From Saprospiraceae bacterium (lineage in GTDB: Bacteria; Bacteroidota; Bacteroidia; Chitinophagales; Saprospiraceae), in NCBI GenBank assembly GCA_020627785.1, contig JAHDGF010000003.1:115687-179686 (forward strand): a DNA stretch of 64,000 bases, given 5' to 3'. The notes under the pieces were generated by a model. It was not told where the DNA came from. It saw nothing but the letters and a program-made list of their open reading frames with translations, and searched no databases. The position numbers and the translations under genes were made by a program. Of the stretch, positions 27,611 through 35,872 are shown piece after piece (within the stretch, counting starts at the first letter, position 1; each line of letters begins with the position of its first letter).

Positions 27611-28392
27611 TGGATCCGATCATACTTTTGATTGGTTTTACGGGTGGTTTGGTCGCAGGAGTGATGAACACTTTTGCTGGTTTTGGATCTGTGATTACTT
27701 TATCCATATTGATGGAGTTGATGGGCCTTCCGGCAAATGTAGCTAATGGAACAAATCGACTGACCATTATTTTTGCTGGCATTACAAGTACGTATACTTT
27801 TTATAAAAATGGTAAGCTGAAAATTACCAAGGGTCGCTTGTACATCATCTGTACTTTTATTGGAGCGCTCATTGGCGTTGCGTTAGCGTTGATGGTGAGT
27901 AATGAGCAGTTTAAAGTTATTTTCAAATTTCTAATTGTTTTCCTACTTTTTGTTCTCCTCTTGAATCCAAAGAGAATGTTACGCGAGCAGACGGAGGATT
28001 TTGATTTACCTTCTTATATTTTAATTCCAGTGTTTCTTTGTTTAGGAATATATGGGGGTTTCATACAGATGGGCATGGGTGTATTTTTTATTGTTTCGAT
28101 TGTGGTTTTGGGACGATTTAATATGGTCGAAGGGAATGCCTTAAAGGCCTTTATTGTTTTAGTTTACACTTTGGTAGCCCTGGCCATTTTTTGGTTTAAT
28201 GGTCTAGTGGATTGGAGGGCTGGTTTGTCGATTGCCCTAGGACAAGGTGTTGGTGCTTACTTAGCAGCAAGATTTGCCTCAGAAAACAAGCAGGCGAATT
28301 TATGGGCTTATCGTGTGCTGGTTGTGATCATTGTATTTGTGATATTGTATTACTTTAAAGCTTTTGAGTTTATCGGTGGGTTATGGAAATAG
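27610..28392 (+). CDS. TauE/SafE family anion exporter
   Basis: The 260-residue protein has about eight hydrophobic helices with the family's duplicated pattern: GFTGGLVAGVMNTFAGFGSVITL in the first half and GIYGGFIQMGMGVFFIVSIV in the second. TauE/SafE proteins export sulfite or organosulfonates or move related anions; the actual substrate is unknown. It is translationally coupled to mce. The last codons and the TAG stop (28390-28392) lie inside the first unit of the palindromic repeat array, so the repeat begins within the gene's 3' end. Confidence 0.9.
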   Translation: MDPIILLIGFTGGLVAGVMNTFAGFGSVITLSILMELMGLPANVANGTNRLTIIFAGITSTYTFYKNGKLKITKGRLYIICTFIGALIGVALALMVSNEQFKVIFKFLIVFLLFVLLLNPKRMLREQTEDFDLPSYILIPVFLCLGIYGGFIQMGMGVFFIVSIVVLGRFNMVEGNALKAFIVLVYTLVALAIFWFNGLVDWRAGLSIALGQGVGAYLAARFASENKQANLWAYRVLVVIIVFVILYYFKAFEFIGGLWK

Positions 28393-28700
28393 CGCTCCGC
28401 TGGAGCGCTGGTTAAGTGGTGTGCATTGGGGTTATAAATATTGCGCTCCGCTGGAGCGTTGAGGGAGCAGTTGGCTTTAGGGTTACGGATATATGCCCCT
28501 TTGATGCGCTATTGGGTGATGTCTTTGAAGTTGTAGATATTGCGTACCGCTGGAATGATTTTGAGTGATGTATTTGGAGTTTTGAATATTATGCTTCGGC
28601 TGAATGCTTTTCAGAGGTGTGTTAAGTGGTTATAAATAGGGCTCTTCTTTGTAACGCTGGGTTTTGACATATGGAATGTTCTGCTAAGGCAGACTGGTAT
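28381..28700 (+). repeat. tandem palindromic repeat array A, period about 50 bp, decaying to the right
   Basis: This 432-bp gap (28393-28824) contains no gene. Repeat units begin near 28381, 28432, 28483, 28531, 28580 and 28630. Each starts with an AT-rich box like TTATAAATAT, followed by a palindromic core; the best copy, AGCGCTCCGCTGGAGCGCT, is at 28391-28409. Units 1-2 are near-perfect and later ones are increasingly degenerate (GCGTACCGCTGGAATG, ATGCTTCGGCTGAATGC). The rest, to 28824, shows only faint traces. It is not a CRISPR array, because the spacers are related to each other. Confidence 0.88.
28391..28492 (+). repeat. 102-bp direct repeat, left copy
   Basis: This stretch is identical to 33879-33980 except for one base (GTGCATTGGG here, GTGCTTTGGG there). 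The offset is 5,488 bp. The two copies bracket the two T9SS cargo genes. Confidence 0.95.
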
Positions 28701-28824
28701 TTTCATGAATCTAGAAAGTGCTTGTTGCCAGCAAAGCATAATACACGAAAAGCTGTAGTTTAAAAGACTTGAGATAAACTTTAAGAATATTGTTTACCAT
28801 TCCTTGGTTTTTTTCATTAACTAT

Positions 28825-31800
28825 ATGAAGCACTATAAAATCATCAACTATGTTCAACACACACACACACAGAATTTTTCAACAAAATTCATTGTCCTAT
28901 TGTTAAGCCTCTTTTCTTTTCAACTGAATGCTCAAGAACCGGTATGTGAAGAAAATGGATTACCTGATCTAACTTATTTTGACTTGAATACTAATTATGA
29001 TCAAAACGAATATACAGTCAAAGTTTATTTCAGGATTTTTAGAAAGAATGACGGAACAGGAGGATATGATAAAGATAAGCTCATAATTGTTCAAGGAATT
29101 TTAAATAGTGCTTATAATCCCCATGGTATATATTTTGATTTTGTTTGTAATGAAGAATATATAGAAGATCCTAGTTCAGATCCAGATGGGAGTTTATTTA
29201 TAGATAATTTTGAATTAGCAAAACTTGCCTGGGATGGAGCTGCCCCTATTTCTTCACAATATCCAACTATAGAAGAAGATTGGTGTGATTTTTTAAGTCA
29301 AGCTCCAATCATAGCGGATGGTATTAATATTTTTATCGGTGATGATTTAGGTATTTCATCATTTACAACTAAAGCAAGAGCTGGGAATATTCCGTCAAAT
29401 GTAATTGCTGTTTTTGATGAACTTGCAATTGAGACTTCGACCATTATACATGAAATGGGTCATGCTTTAGGTCTTCTACATACAGCGACTGGTTCATTAC
29501 AAAACCATCTTGTTTGGCCATCTGATGTATGTAATGCTAATGCACTTCCTTGCTTCGCTTGTCCAGATATTGTTTACGAATCCTATAATTGCTTATCAGC
29601 GTCATATGTTGCAGGAAACTACTGTGCTGAACATACGAATAATGGCCATGAGGCTGGTGACTTTATTCCAGATACACCGCCTACAATTCAATTTATAGAG
29701 AGTGGACATGCTGTTAATGATTGTATACTTGATCAGGGGCCAATTTACAATCCTTTATATTTACCAATGCAACAAATTCCATTGGTTGATCCACTAGGTG
29801 ATCCATTTAATCCGTCTTTATCTAACTATATGTCTACCTCATTTCGGACATGTAGAGATAATTTCACGGACAACCAAGTCCATGTCATGAAGAATCACCT
29901 TGAATTGTGTCCAGTCCTTATCCCTGTACTTAGTCCTAATTCAGCCAAAGGCAGATGCGTATGTCCTTATGACGTTGAGCAAATTTTTCTAGATGATTTG
30001 GTGACATGGTCTGAGGTTATTACGGAATATCAATTAGATCCACAAGAGCTGAATCAAGTGGAATTAGTGATTGATCATGATTTAATCATTGATGTTGATT
30101 ATACTTTTGATGAAGTGACTTTTAACTTTTCTGAAAATGCTTCAATGACCATTGATAATTTTTCCGATGTACTAATAAAGGGGAATTCTGTACTTACAAG
30201 TTGTGGAGAAATTTGGGATGGAGTAAGAGTTCTAGGAGGTTCGAGGCTTGAGACTTTTGAGGTATTGTTTGAAAAAGCACATACCTCGATTAAGGCAGAA
30301 AATTTTAGTAACGTTAAAATCCGACATACGGATATAGTTCAGCATCCTTTGGGTTTTGCAGGAATTGAATTGAATGATATTGTGAATGTTGATTTAATCA
30401 GCAGCGTCAACATATCTAATGGATTTTATGGCATTTATGCAGATGGATATTTTGCGCAATTACCAATCTTTGATGGCTCGATAACTGTAGATGGAATAGG
30501 TATCCGAATTATTCAGACACCAAGTAGTTTTTCAAGCATTGTTGATGTAACCATCAATGCTTATAGTGGAATTTCAATAAATGGGGGAACAGGGAATATG
30601 ATGGTATGGAATAGTATCTCTTATAAACAACTAGGTCATGGAATATTCACCAATGGATCTAATGGTGTATTCATATCAAGAAATGATATCGGATATCAAT
30701 ATATATATGGATTGACTGGGATTAGAGTCACCTCTTCAACTGGAGCGGCCATTGTAGAGAATCCGAGTATTAAGGCATACTGTACTGGAGTCATCGCAGA
30801 AAATTTTGTAGGCACCATAAATAATAATCCTTTTATAAAAGTCGATGGTTTGTGTGATCAAAATGGTGGAGGTATTGCGCTTTCTAATTCTGTGGGCGTG
30901 TCTAATGCTGAATCAGAAATTAATGGAAATAGCTTGTATGTGAATAATTCCATTTTTGGCATATCGGCACAAGCTTCAGAATATTATTCAATAAAAAATA
31001 ATGAAATAAATATAGAAGGATCATCCGGCTTAAGAGGTGTTGAAGTCCTTGGCTCAGATTACATAAATGTAGAAGAAAATGTCATTGTAGGAACTGAAAA
31101 TGAGGTGGGTGATGATTACATTGATTTAGATCTTGGGTTTCATGGCAATGAAAATAATGTAAAATTAGAAATCATCAGAGAAGATTTTCTTTCAACGGAT
31201 GTTGATATTGAGATTCATGGACCGATTGGGGAGCAAGATTCACATGGAAATAAATTTCACCAAAATGGATGGTGTTGGGCTGTAGGGATGACCAATCTAG
31301 AAATAATCAATTCAATTTTCACATACAACCCTAACCTAGGCTCTATTTTTGAGCCAGACAACCCAAATCCTACTTGGTGGTTCGATCCTAGTGGCTTTAA
31401 TTCTAGTGTTTCTGGATGTAACGATAATGGTCCTAAAAATCAAGACGAGATCTTTTCATACATGAATCCAATCCTTCAGGATGCAAGACAAGAAAATGAA
31501 AATTCTTATCAGACACGCTTATTCCAAGTTTTAAATCTTGAGCATGAGTTAGTCCCTGAAACCTTTTTAAATCAATTTGAGGAGTCAGAATTTATTGCAA
31601 ATTGGATTGAATATTCAGATAAATCTTCTCAAGTAATCTCAATGCATGACTTTACAAATGCAGATTTAATTTCTCAACGCCAAGCAATTTTAAGTCAAAG
31701 TACAAACCAAGAAGCGCGCCTTATTACTTTAAATGAAATAAAGGATCTAATAAAAAATGCAGAAGAAGAAATTATTTCCAATCTCAATTCTAGAAAAGAA

Positions 31801-32328
31801 AGAATGAATTTATTACAAGATGAAATTTCAATACAAGAAGTAGGATCAAATTGGAAACATTATTGGCAAGAAGCTTTAATACAAAAGTTAAAATATTTTA
31901 CAAATCCTGAAGCTTTCGAGCAAGAATTACAAAAATCATTGGACTTAGCTTCTCTTTGTACTACAGAATTTGGTGATTTAGTTTATATAAACCGTGCCAT
32001 AATAAATTCTTTAAGTCAAGAAATTGAACCAATGGATTGTTTTGAAAGCAGACATATAGAAGAAAGTATTGTCGACAAAAAATTCAATACTTTTAAAGTA
32101 ATTCCTAACCCTAACCTCGGCGCATTTCGATTATTTTTTAACAATACTTTTACGGGCAATGTATCTATTTTTAATGTAAATGGGGAATTAATACTTGAAC
32201 TGGATTTAAATCAACAAGTATCAACTAAGATAGATATAACTTCAATGAAATCTGGTCTTTATATTATAAAAAGTCAATCATCTGCGGGTGAAATTAGTGT
32301 TCAAAAAGCTTACATAATAAATGAGTAA
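28825..32328 (+). CDS. T9SS-secreted metalloprotease (M43-like) with beta-helix region
   Basis: The product is about 1,167 residues from the ATG at 28825 (the TTG at 28804 is less likely). A signal peptide ends near FQLNAQ. The zinc-protease motif HEMGHALGLLH (about residues 209-219, HExxHxxGxxH) and the Met-turn-like SNYMSTSFRTC fit the pappalysin-like M43 group. The middle third (about 400-760) has repeated short strands with Asn/Gly turns, typical of a right-handed parallel beta-helix. A helical segment follows, then a C-terminal sorting tail (VIPNPNLGAFRL...LYIIKSQ) for T9SS export. A (AC)7 tract lies in the early codons. It overlaps the next gene by 8 bp. Substrate unknown. Confidence 0.85.
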   Translation: MKHYKIINYVQHTHTQNFSTKFIVLLLSLFSFQLNAQEPVCEENGLPDLTYFDLNTNYDQNEYTVKVYFRIFRKNDGTGGYDKDKLIIVQGILNSAYNPHGIYFDFVCNEEYIEDPSSDPDGSLFIDNFELAKLAWDGAAPISSQYPTIEEDWCDFLSQAPIIADGINIFIGDDLGISSFTTKARAGNIPSNVIAVFDELAIETSTIIHEMGHALGLLHTATGSLQNHLVWPSDVCNANALPCFACPDIVYESYNCLSASYVAGNYCAEHTNNGHEAGDFIPDTPPTIQFIESGHAVNDCILDQGPIYNPLYLPMQQIPLVDPLGDPFNPSLSNYMSTSFRTCRDNFTDNQVHVMKNHLELCPVLIPVLSPNSAKGRCVCPYDVEQIFLDDLVTWSEVITEYQLDPQELNQVELVIDHDLIIDVDYTFDEVTFNFSENASMTIDNFSDVLIKGNSVLTSCGEIWDGVRVLGGSRLETFEVLFEKAHTSIKAENFSNVKIRHTDIVQHPLGFAGIELNDIVNVDLISSVNISNGFYGIYADGYFAQLPIFDGSITVDGIGIRIIQTPSSFSSIVDVTINAYSGISINGGTGNMMVWNSISYKQLGHGIFTNGSNGVFISRNDIGYQYIYGLTGIRVTSSTGAAIVENPSIKAYCTGVIAENFVGTINNNPFIKVDGLCDQNGGGIALSNSVGVSNAESEINGNSLYVNNSIFGISAQASEYYSIKNNEINIEGSSGLRGVEVLGSDYINVEENVIVGTENEVGDDYIDLDLGFHGNENNVKLEIIREDFLSTDVDIEIHGPIGEQDSHGNKFHQNGWCWAVGMTNLEIINSIFTYNPNLGSIFEPDNPNPTWWFDPSGFNSSVSGCNDNGPKNQDEIFSYMNPILQDARQENENSYQTRLFQVLNLEHELVPETFLNQFEESEFIANWIEYSDKSSQVISMHDFTNADLISQRQAILSQSTNQEARLITLNEIKDLIKNAEEEIISNLNSRKERMNLLQDEISIQEVGSNWKHYWQEALIQKLKYFTNPEAFEQELQKSLDLASLCTTEFGDLVYINRAIINSLSQEIEPMDCFESRHIEESIVDKKFNTFKVIPNPNLGAFRLFFNNTFTGNVSIFNVNGELILELDLNQQVSTKIDITSMKSGLYIIKSQSSAGEISVQKAYIINE
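28857..28870 (+). repeat. (AC)7 dinucleotide tract in the 5' coding region
   Basis: Seven uninterrupted AC units encode part of the QHTHTQ segment before the signal peptide's hydrophobic core. A change in copy number would shift the frame of the metalloprotease. Confidence 0.9.
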
Positions 32329-33841
32329 TAGAAATTATTTAGTCCCCATATTTCTGATTTTCTTCGCAATAAATTCTTTATTGTCTCAGGGTAAGTACGA
32401 CTATGTCTGGCCTTATGGTTACGGTTTCTCAAGTACTGGACAAGATCCAAGATTGAATTTTAATGGTGGGAAACTCGATGTTGAGATAAGTAATAATTTG
32501 TATTGGTTGACAAGACAGAATGCTTCTATATGTAGCGAAGAAGGGGAACTTTTATTTTTCACTAATGGTTGTGCTATTATTCAAGAAAATGGAGTATTAA
32601 TGGAAAATGGTGATAGTATAAATTTTATTGATTCAGATTGCCAAAATGGAGCCACAGGTGTTCAAGATGCTTTGATATTACCTAATAATTACTTAAAAGA
32701 TGAGTATTATGTTCTACACAAGTTTTTAAGCCTTGAGAGAGATGAGAATGATGAATATCCTTCTAAGTTGTATTATTCCTACGTGGACTTAACTAATCAA
32801 GGAGAAGTTGTAAATAAGAATATTCCTTTAAATGAAGAAAGAAATATGCTTTTCTCTTACTTGACCGGGATTGCGCACAAAAACCAGATGGATTGGTGGC
32901 TTATAAACCCTCTGGTTAATGATTCAATTTTTAGTGTATTTAAAATTGATTCCACAGGAATTTGGAAGCAAGAGGATCAAAGTACTGGTGTATATTTCAA
33001 CGAAGATAGATCAAGTGCTAGTGGGACTGCCCGATTTAGTCCTGATGGAACAAGGTTTGCTATATATAATTATTATGAACAACTGAATATTTATGACTTT
33101 GATCGAGAAACTGGAAAGCTAAGTAATCATCAGCAGATTTGGGTTTTTCCTGAAGAACAAATTGATACTCTAGAAAATAGGTTTGGTAGTGTTGAATGGT
33201 CACCGAATAGTCGTTTTTTATATGTGGCTTCAAGTGAGGAATTGCATCAGATTGATACCTGGGAATCAGATATTCAATCTGATGGTATTCGACTCATTGA
33301 TGTTTATAATGGAACAGAGGATCCTTTTCCTACAAATTTATTTTTGATGGCTTTAGGTCCTGATTGTAGAATATACATGACCTCAAATAGTGGCTCTTAT
33401 TCTAATCATATAATTCACGATCCAGATGAACTTGGAACAGAATGTAATTTTGTGCAAAATGGTCTTAAATTGCCTGAGAATTATGTAGGGAAAGGCTTAC
33501 CTAATTTCCCACGATACCGTGTGGATTCAGAAGAAAAATGTGACAACACGATTACTAGAATTATCGATCATCAGATTTATGTAAAGGAAGAGATTCAAGT
33601 CTTTCCTAATCCTAGTAGAGGAAGTATTCAAGTTGATGCAGCAGCTGATCTTGATGGTGTTTATGATGCCTTGGTTTATGATTTAGAAGGGCAATTGGTC
33701 TTTGAATCTGTCTGGCGTAATCCGAGTGAAACGGTTCTGGAATTATCCGGGCTGAGTAGTGGAACTTATTTTATTGAGTTGTTCGATCAGGGGAAGAGTG
33801 TGCCGAGGTTTTATCTGGGGAAGGTGGTGTTGATTGATTGA
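32321..33841 (+). CDS. T9SS-secreted protein with propeller-like repeats
   Basis: The 506-residue protein has a signal peptide (about 1-23, ending in SLLSQ). A body with beta-propeller-like stretches follows (ARFSPDGTRFAIYNYYEQLNIYDF, SVEWSPNSRFLYVASSEELHQID). The C-terminal T9SS sorting tail contains VFPNPSRGSIQVDAAADL and SSGTYFIELFD. No catalytic motif was recognised. Its start overlaps the metalloprotease stop by 8 bp, so the two are co-translated and may act together outside the cell. The gene ends 28 bp before repeat array B. Confidence 0.82.
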   Translation: MSNRNYLVPIFLIFFAINSLLSQGKYDYVWPYGYGFSSTGQDPRLNFNGGKLDVEISNNLYWLTRQNASICSEEGELLFFTNGCAIIQENGVLMENGDSINFIDSDCQNGATGVQDALILPNNYLKDEYYVLHKFLSLERDENDEYPSKLYYSYVDLTNQGEVVNKNIPLNEERNMLFSYLTGIAHKNQMDWWLINPLVNDSIFSVFKIDSTGIWKQEDQSTGVYFNEDRSSASGTARFSPDGTRFAIYNYYEQLNIYDFDRETGKLSNHQQIWVFPEEQIDTLENRFGSVEWSPNSRFLYVASSEELHQIDTWESDIQSDGIRLIDVYNGTEDPFPTNLFLMALGPDCRIYMTSNSGSYSNHIIHDPDELGTECNFVQNGLKLPENYVGKGLPNFPRYRVDSEEKCDNTITRIIDHQIYVKEEIQVFPNPSRGSIQVDAAADLDGVYDALVYDLEGQLVFESVWRNPSETVLELSGLSSGTYFIELFDQGKSVPRFYLGKVVLID

Positions 33842-33868
33842 GGTTTAGTGCTTCTGGAGTGTTTGGTG

Positions 33869-34120
33869 TTATAGATATAGCGCTCCGCTGGAGCGCTGGT
33901 TAAGTGGTGTGCTTTGGGGTTATAAATATTGCGCTCCGCTGGAGCGTTGAGGGAGCAGTTGGCTTTAGGGTTACGGATATTCCGCTCCGCTGGAGCGCTT
34001 TCGTAGGTTTCTACTATTTTGTTGTAGATATTGTATGCACCGTTGGAACACTTAACAGTTCGCTTAGTTCTTGTGGATATGACGATCCGTTGGAATGCTG
34101 TGGTTTGATTAAGTAGTTGC
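33869..34120 (+). repeat. tandem palindromic repeat array B, forward orientation
   Basis: Units start near 33869, 33920, 33971, 34022 and 34071 (steps 51, 51, 51 and 49 bp). The first three contain the core CGCTCCGCTGGAGCG almost intact, and the last two are degenerate (CACCGTTGGAACAC, CGATCCGTTGGAATG). It belongs to the same family as array A. Together with array C it fills most of the 734-bp gap between the second T9SS gene and the serine hydrolase. Confidence 0.9.
33879..33980 (+). repeat. 102-bp direct repeat, right copy
   Basis: The copy matches 28391-28492 with a single mismatch and covers the first two full units of array B. The same orientation on both sides would allow excision or amplification of the intervening 5.4 kb by homologous recombination. 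Confidence 0.95.
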
Positions 34121-34155
34121 GGTAAGAAAAGTACAGTTTTCTCAATTAGTTATGG

Positions 34156-34195
34156 CCACTACTTTAAGGAAAATATCTCTTCCCTAAAGCAGTGG
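34156..34195. repeat. central hairpin at the orientation switch of the repeat arrays
   Basis: CCACTACTTTAAGGA (34156-34170) pairs with TCCCTAAAGCAGTGG (34181-34195) over 15 positions with two symmetric A/C mismatches and a 10-nt loop. Forward units lie to its left and reversed units to its right. There is no clear U-tract, so it does not look like a simple terminator. Confidence 0.75.
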
Positions 34196-34204
34196 ACCAA
34201 TGCT

Positions 34205-34450
34205 AATCACTTCCTTAGATCTATCCAATCACATCTAACTGTCAAAGCATTACAGATCCTGCGGAGCACCATATATATAACTAAGAGTACAAATCACACT
34301 CTGCACTTGAGAGGAGTGCTATATCTATAAGCACACGAGATAGTCCAACATAGCGTTCTAGGAGATATCCATAACAAAAAGAACAGAACTCTAAACAACA
34401 ATCAAGCGGAGTGCATATCCATCAACAAAAGAGCATACCACAAACTAAGC
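34205..34450 (-). repeat. palindromic repeat array C, reversed orientation
   Basis: Reversed, degenerate units of the same family end near 34230, 34281, 34330, 34375 and 34425. Examples are GCGGAGCACCATATATATAAC, GGAGTGCTATATCTATAAG and AGCGGAGTGCATATCC. The spacing is again 45-51 bp. The remaining bases up to 34575 hold no gene I can support. Confidence 0.7.
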
Positions 34451-34575
34451 ATTACAATAAAGTGCTTGAAGCTTCCTGCATTGAGTTGCTGAAATGGTAG
34501 TATCTATGGTTACTTGGTAATGGTCTATTGTAGGAGAATTTAGAAGTATTGGGTTCTATTCTATATTTTTAGTTT

Positions 34576-35871
34576 ATGAAATTACTTCCGTTATGTTTTC
34601 TTCTTTCATTTGCCTTGAGCAAAATGAATTGTACCGTGGAAGCACCTCAATATCTAGACCCGCTATATGAAATTGTGGAATCTATGAAACAGGAGTATCC
34701 TATGATTGTCGCAAATCCTGAAAAGTATGAGTTGCAGGTGCGTTATACTCAAATTGAGCAATCAGATAATGGATCCTTGGATTTAAGGACTTACAGTTTT
34801 CGAGAAGATCCAACTAGTTATTTTTATCCGGCAAGTACTGTTAAAATGCCCGTTGCTTTTCTTGCAGTGGAAAAGTGCGAACGACTTAGAGCGGAGGGTC
34901 ATGATATTACCATCGACACGCCCATTCAATTTTTAGATGGGGCCAATCCTATGACAGAATTTTTGAATGATCCAACGGCTAAGGATGAACAGATAACGAT
35001 ACGGCATCTGGTCAATCGTGTCTTTAGTGTCAGTGATAATAATGCCTACAATCGACTGTATGAGTTTTTAGGTCGAGATGAAATAAATCCTAGATTACGC
35101 GAACTTGGTTTATCAGATCTTTCTAGAATTGTTCATCGAGTTGGGACTTCTGAGTTTGATAATGAATCAAACAAAAATGCCAATGCCTTTGAATTTTATA
35201 AGGATGAAAATGTTTCTGGAGAGACTACTTTTTATTCTGAAAATTGCAGGTACTCTAAGGGAAATTATTTTAGCGAAGTACTTAAAAACACCATCAAAGG
35301 TGTAGCTTATTTGAATGGTGAGAACGAAATTATCAATGAGCCCTTTGACATGAGTTTAAAGAATTTTATTCATTTAAAAGATTTAGAAAATTGCCTTCAA
35401 CGAATCACTTTCCCAGAACTTTTTTCGGAGGACAAACGCTTTGATATTAGCGAGGAAAACCTAAATTTTTTGAGGCATTCCATGGCTCGATTGCCACGTG
35501 AACATATATATCCAAAGTATGATCGAGGAGAATTTTACGATGGGTATGGAAAGTTCTTTTTATATGGTGATGATGAAGATGCAGTCATTTCAGATGATAT
35601 AAGAATTTTTAATAAAGTTGGTTATGCCTATGGTACCCTTACGGATGCCGCCCTGATTGTTGATTTTAAAAACGAACTGGCATTTTTCCTTACGGCTACT
35701 ATCCTGGTGAATGATAATCAAATTTTCAATGATGGTGTTTATGAATATGATGAATTAGGCATACCATTTCTTTCAAGCCTTGGTCGCAAGGTGCATGAAT
35801 ATGAATTAGCAAGAGAACGAAAGAGCCTCGATTTAAATCGATTTAAATTTGATTTTAGTAAAGAGTACTAG
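34576..35871 (+). CDS. serine hydrolase of the class A beta-lactamase-like fold
   Basis: The 431-residue exported protein has an N-terminal hydrophobic signal (MKLLPLCFLLSFALS). The active-site pattern of penicillin-recognising enzymes is present: S87-T-V-K90 in YPASTVKMP, S153-D-N in SVSDNNAYN and K-V-G in FNKVGYAYGTLTDAAL in place of KTG. This suits the Beta-lactamase2 family. The chain is longer than true class A beta-lactamases (about 290), with an insertion between the SDN and KVG motifs. A role in cell-wall or ester hydrolysis is more likely than antibiotic resistance, but this cannot be settled from sequence. It stands alone between repeat array C and the convergent HAD gene. Confidence 0.82.
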   Translation: MKLLPLCFLLSFALSKMNCTVEAPQYLDPLYEIVESMKQEYPMIVANPEKYELQVRYTQIEQSDNGSLDLRTYSFREDPTSYFYPASTVKMPVAFLAVEKCERLRAEGHDITIDTPIQFLDGANPMTEFLNDPTAKDEQITIRHLVNRVFSVSDNNAYNRLYEFLGRDEINPRLRELGLSDLSRIVHRVGTSEFDNESNKNANAFEFYKDENVSGETTFYSENCRYSKGNYFSEVLKNTIKGVAYLNGENEIINEPFDMSLKNFIHLKDLENCLQRITFPELFSEDKRFDISEENLNFLRHSMARLPREHIYPKYDRGEFYDGYGKFFLYGDDEDAVISDDIRIFNKVGYAYGTLTDAALIVDFKNELAFFLTATILVNDNQIFNDGVYEYDELGIPFLSSLGRKVHEYELARERKSLDLNRFKFDFSKEY

Positions 35872-35872
35872 C

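Noticed and set aside
28381-28700. CRISPR array
   Set aside because: The palindromic cores are about 50 bp apart, but the intervening sequences are related to each other and the cores degrade progressively. No cas genes are present.
33904-34116. 70-codon open frame in repeat array B
   Set aside because: It consists entirely of the ~51-bp repeat read in one frame and lacks a signal or family match; the periodicity is reported as a finding instead of a gene.
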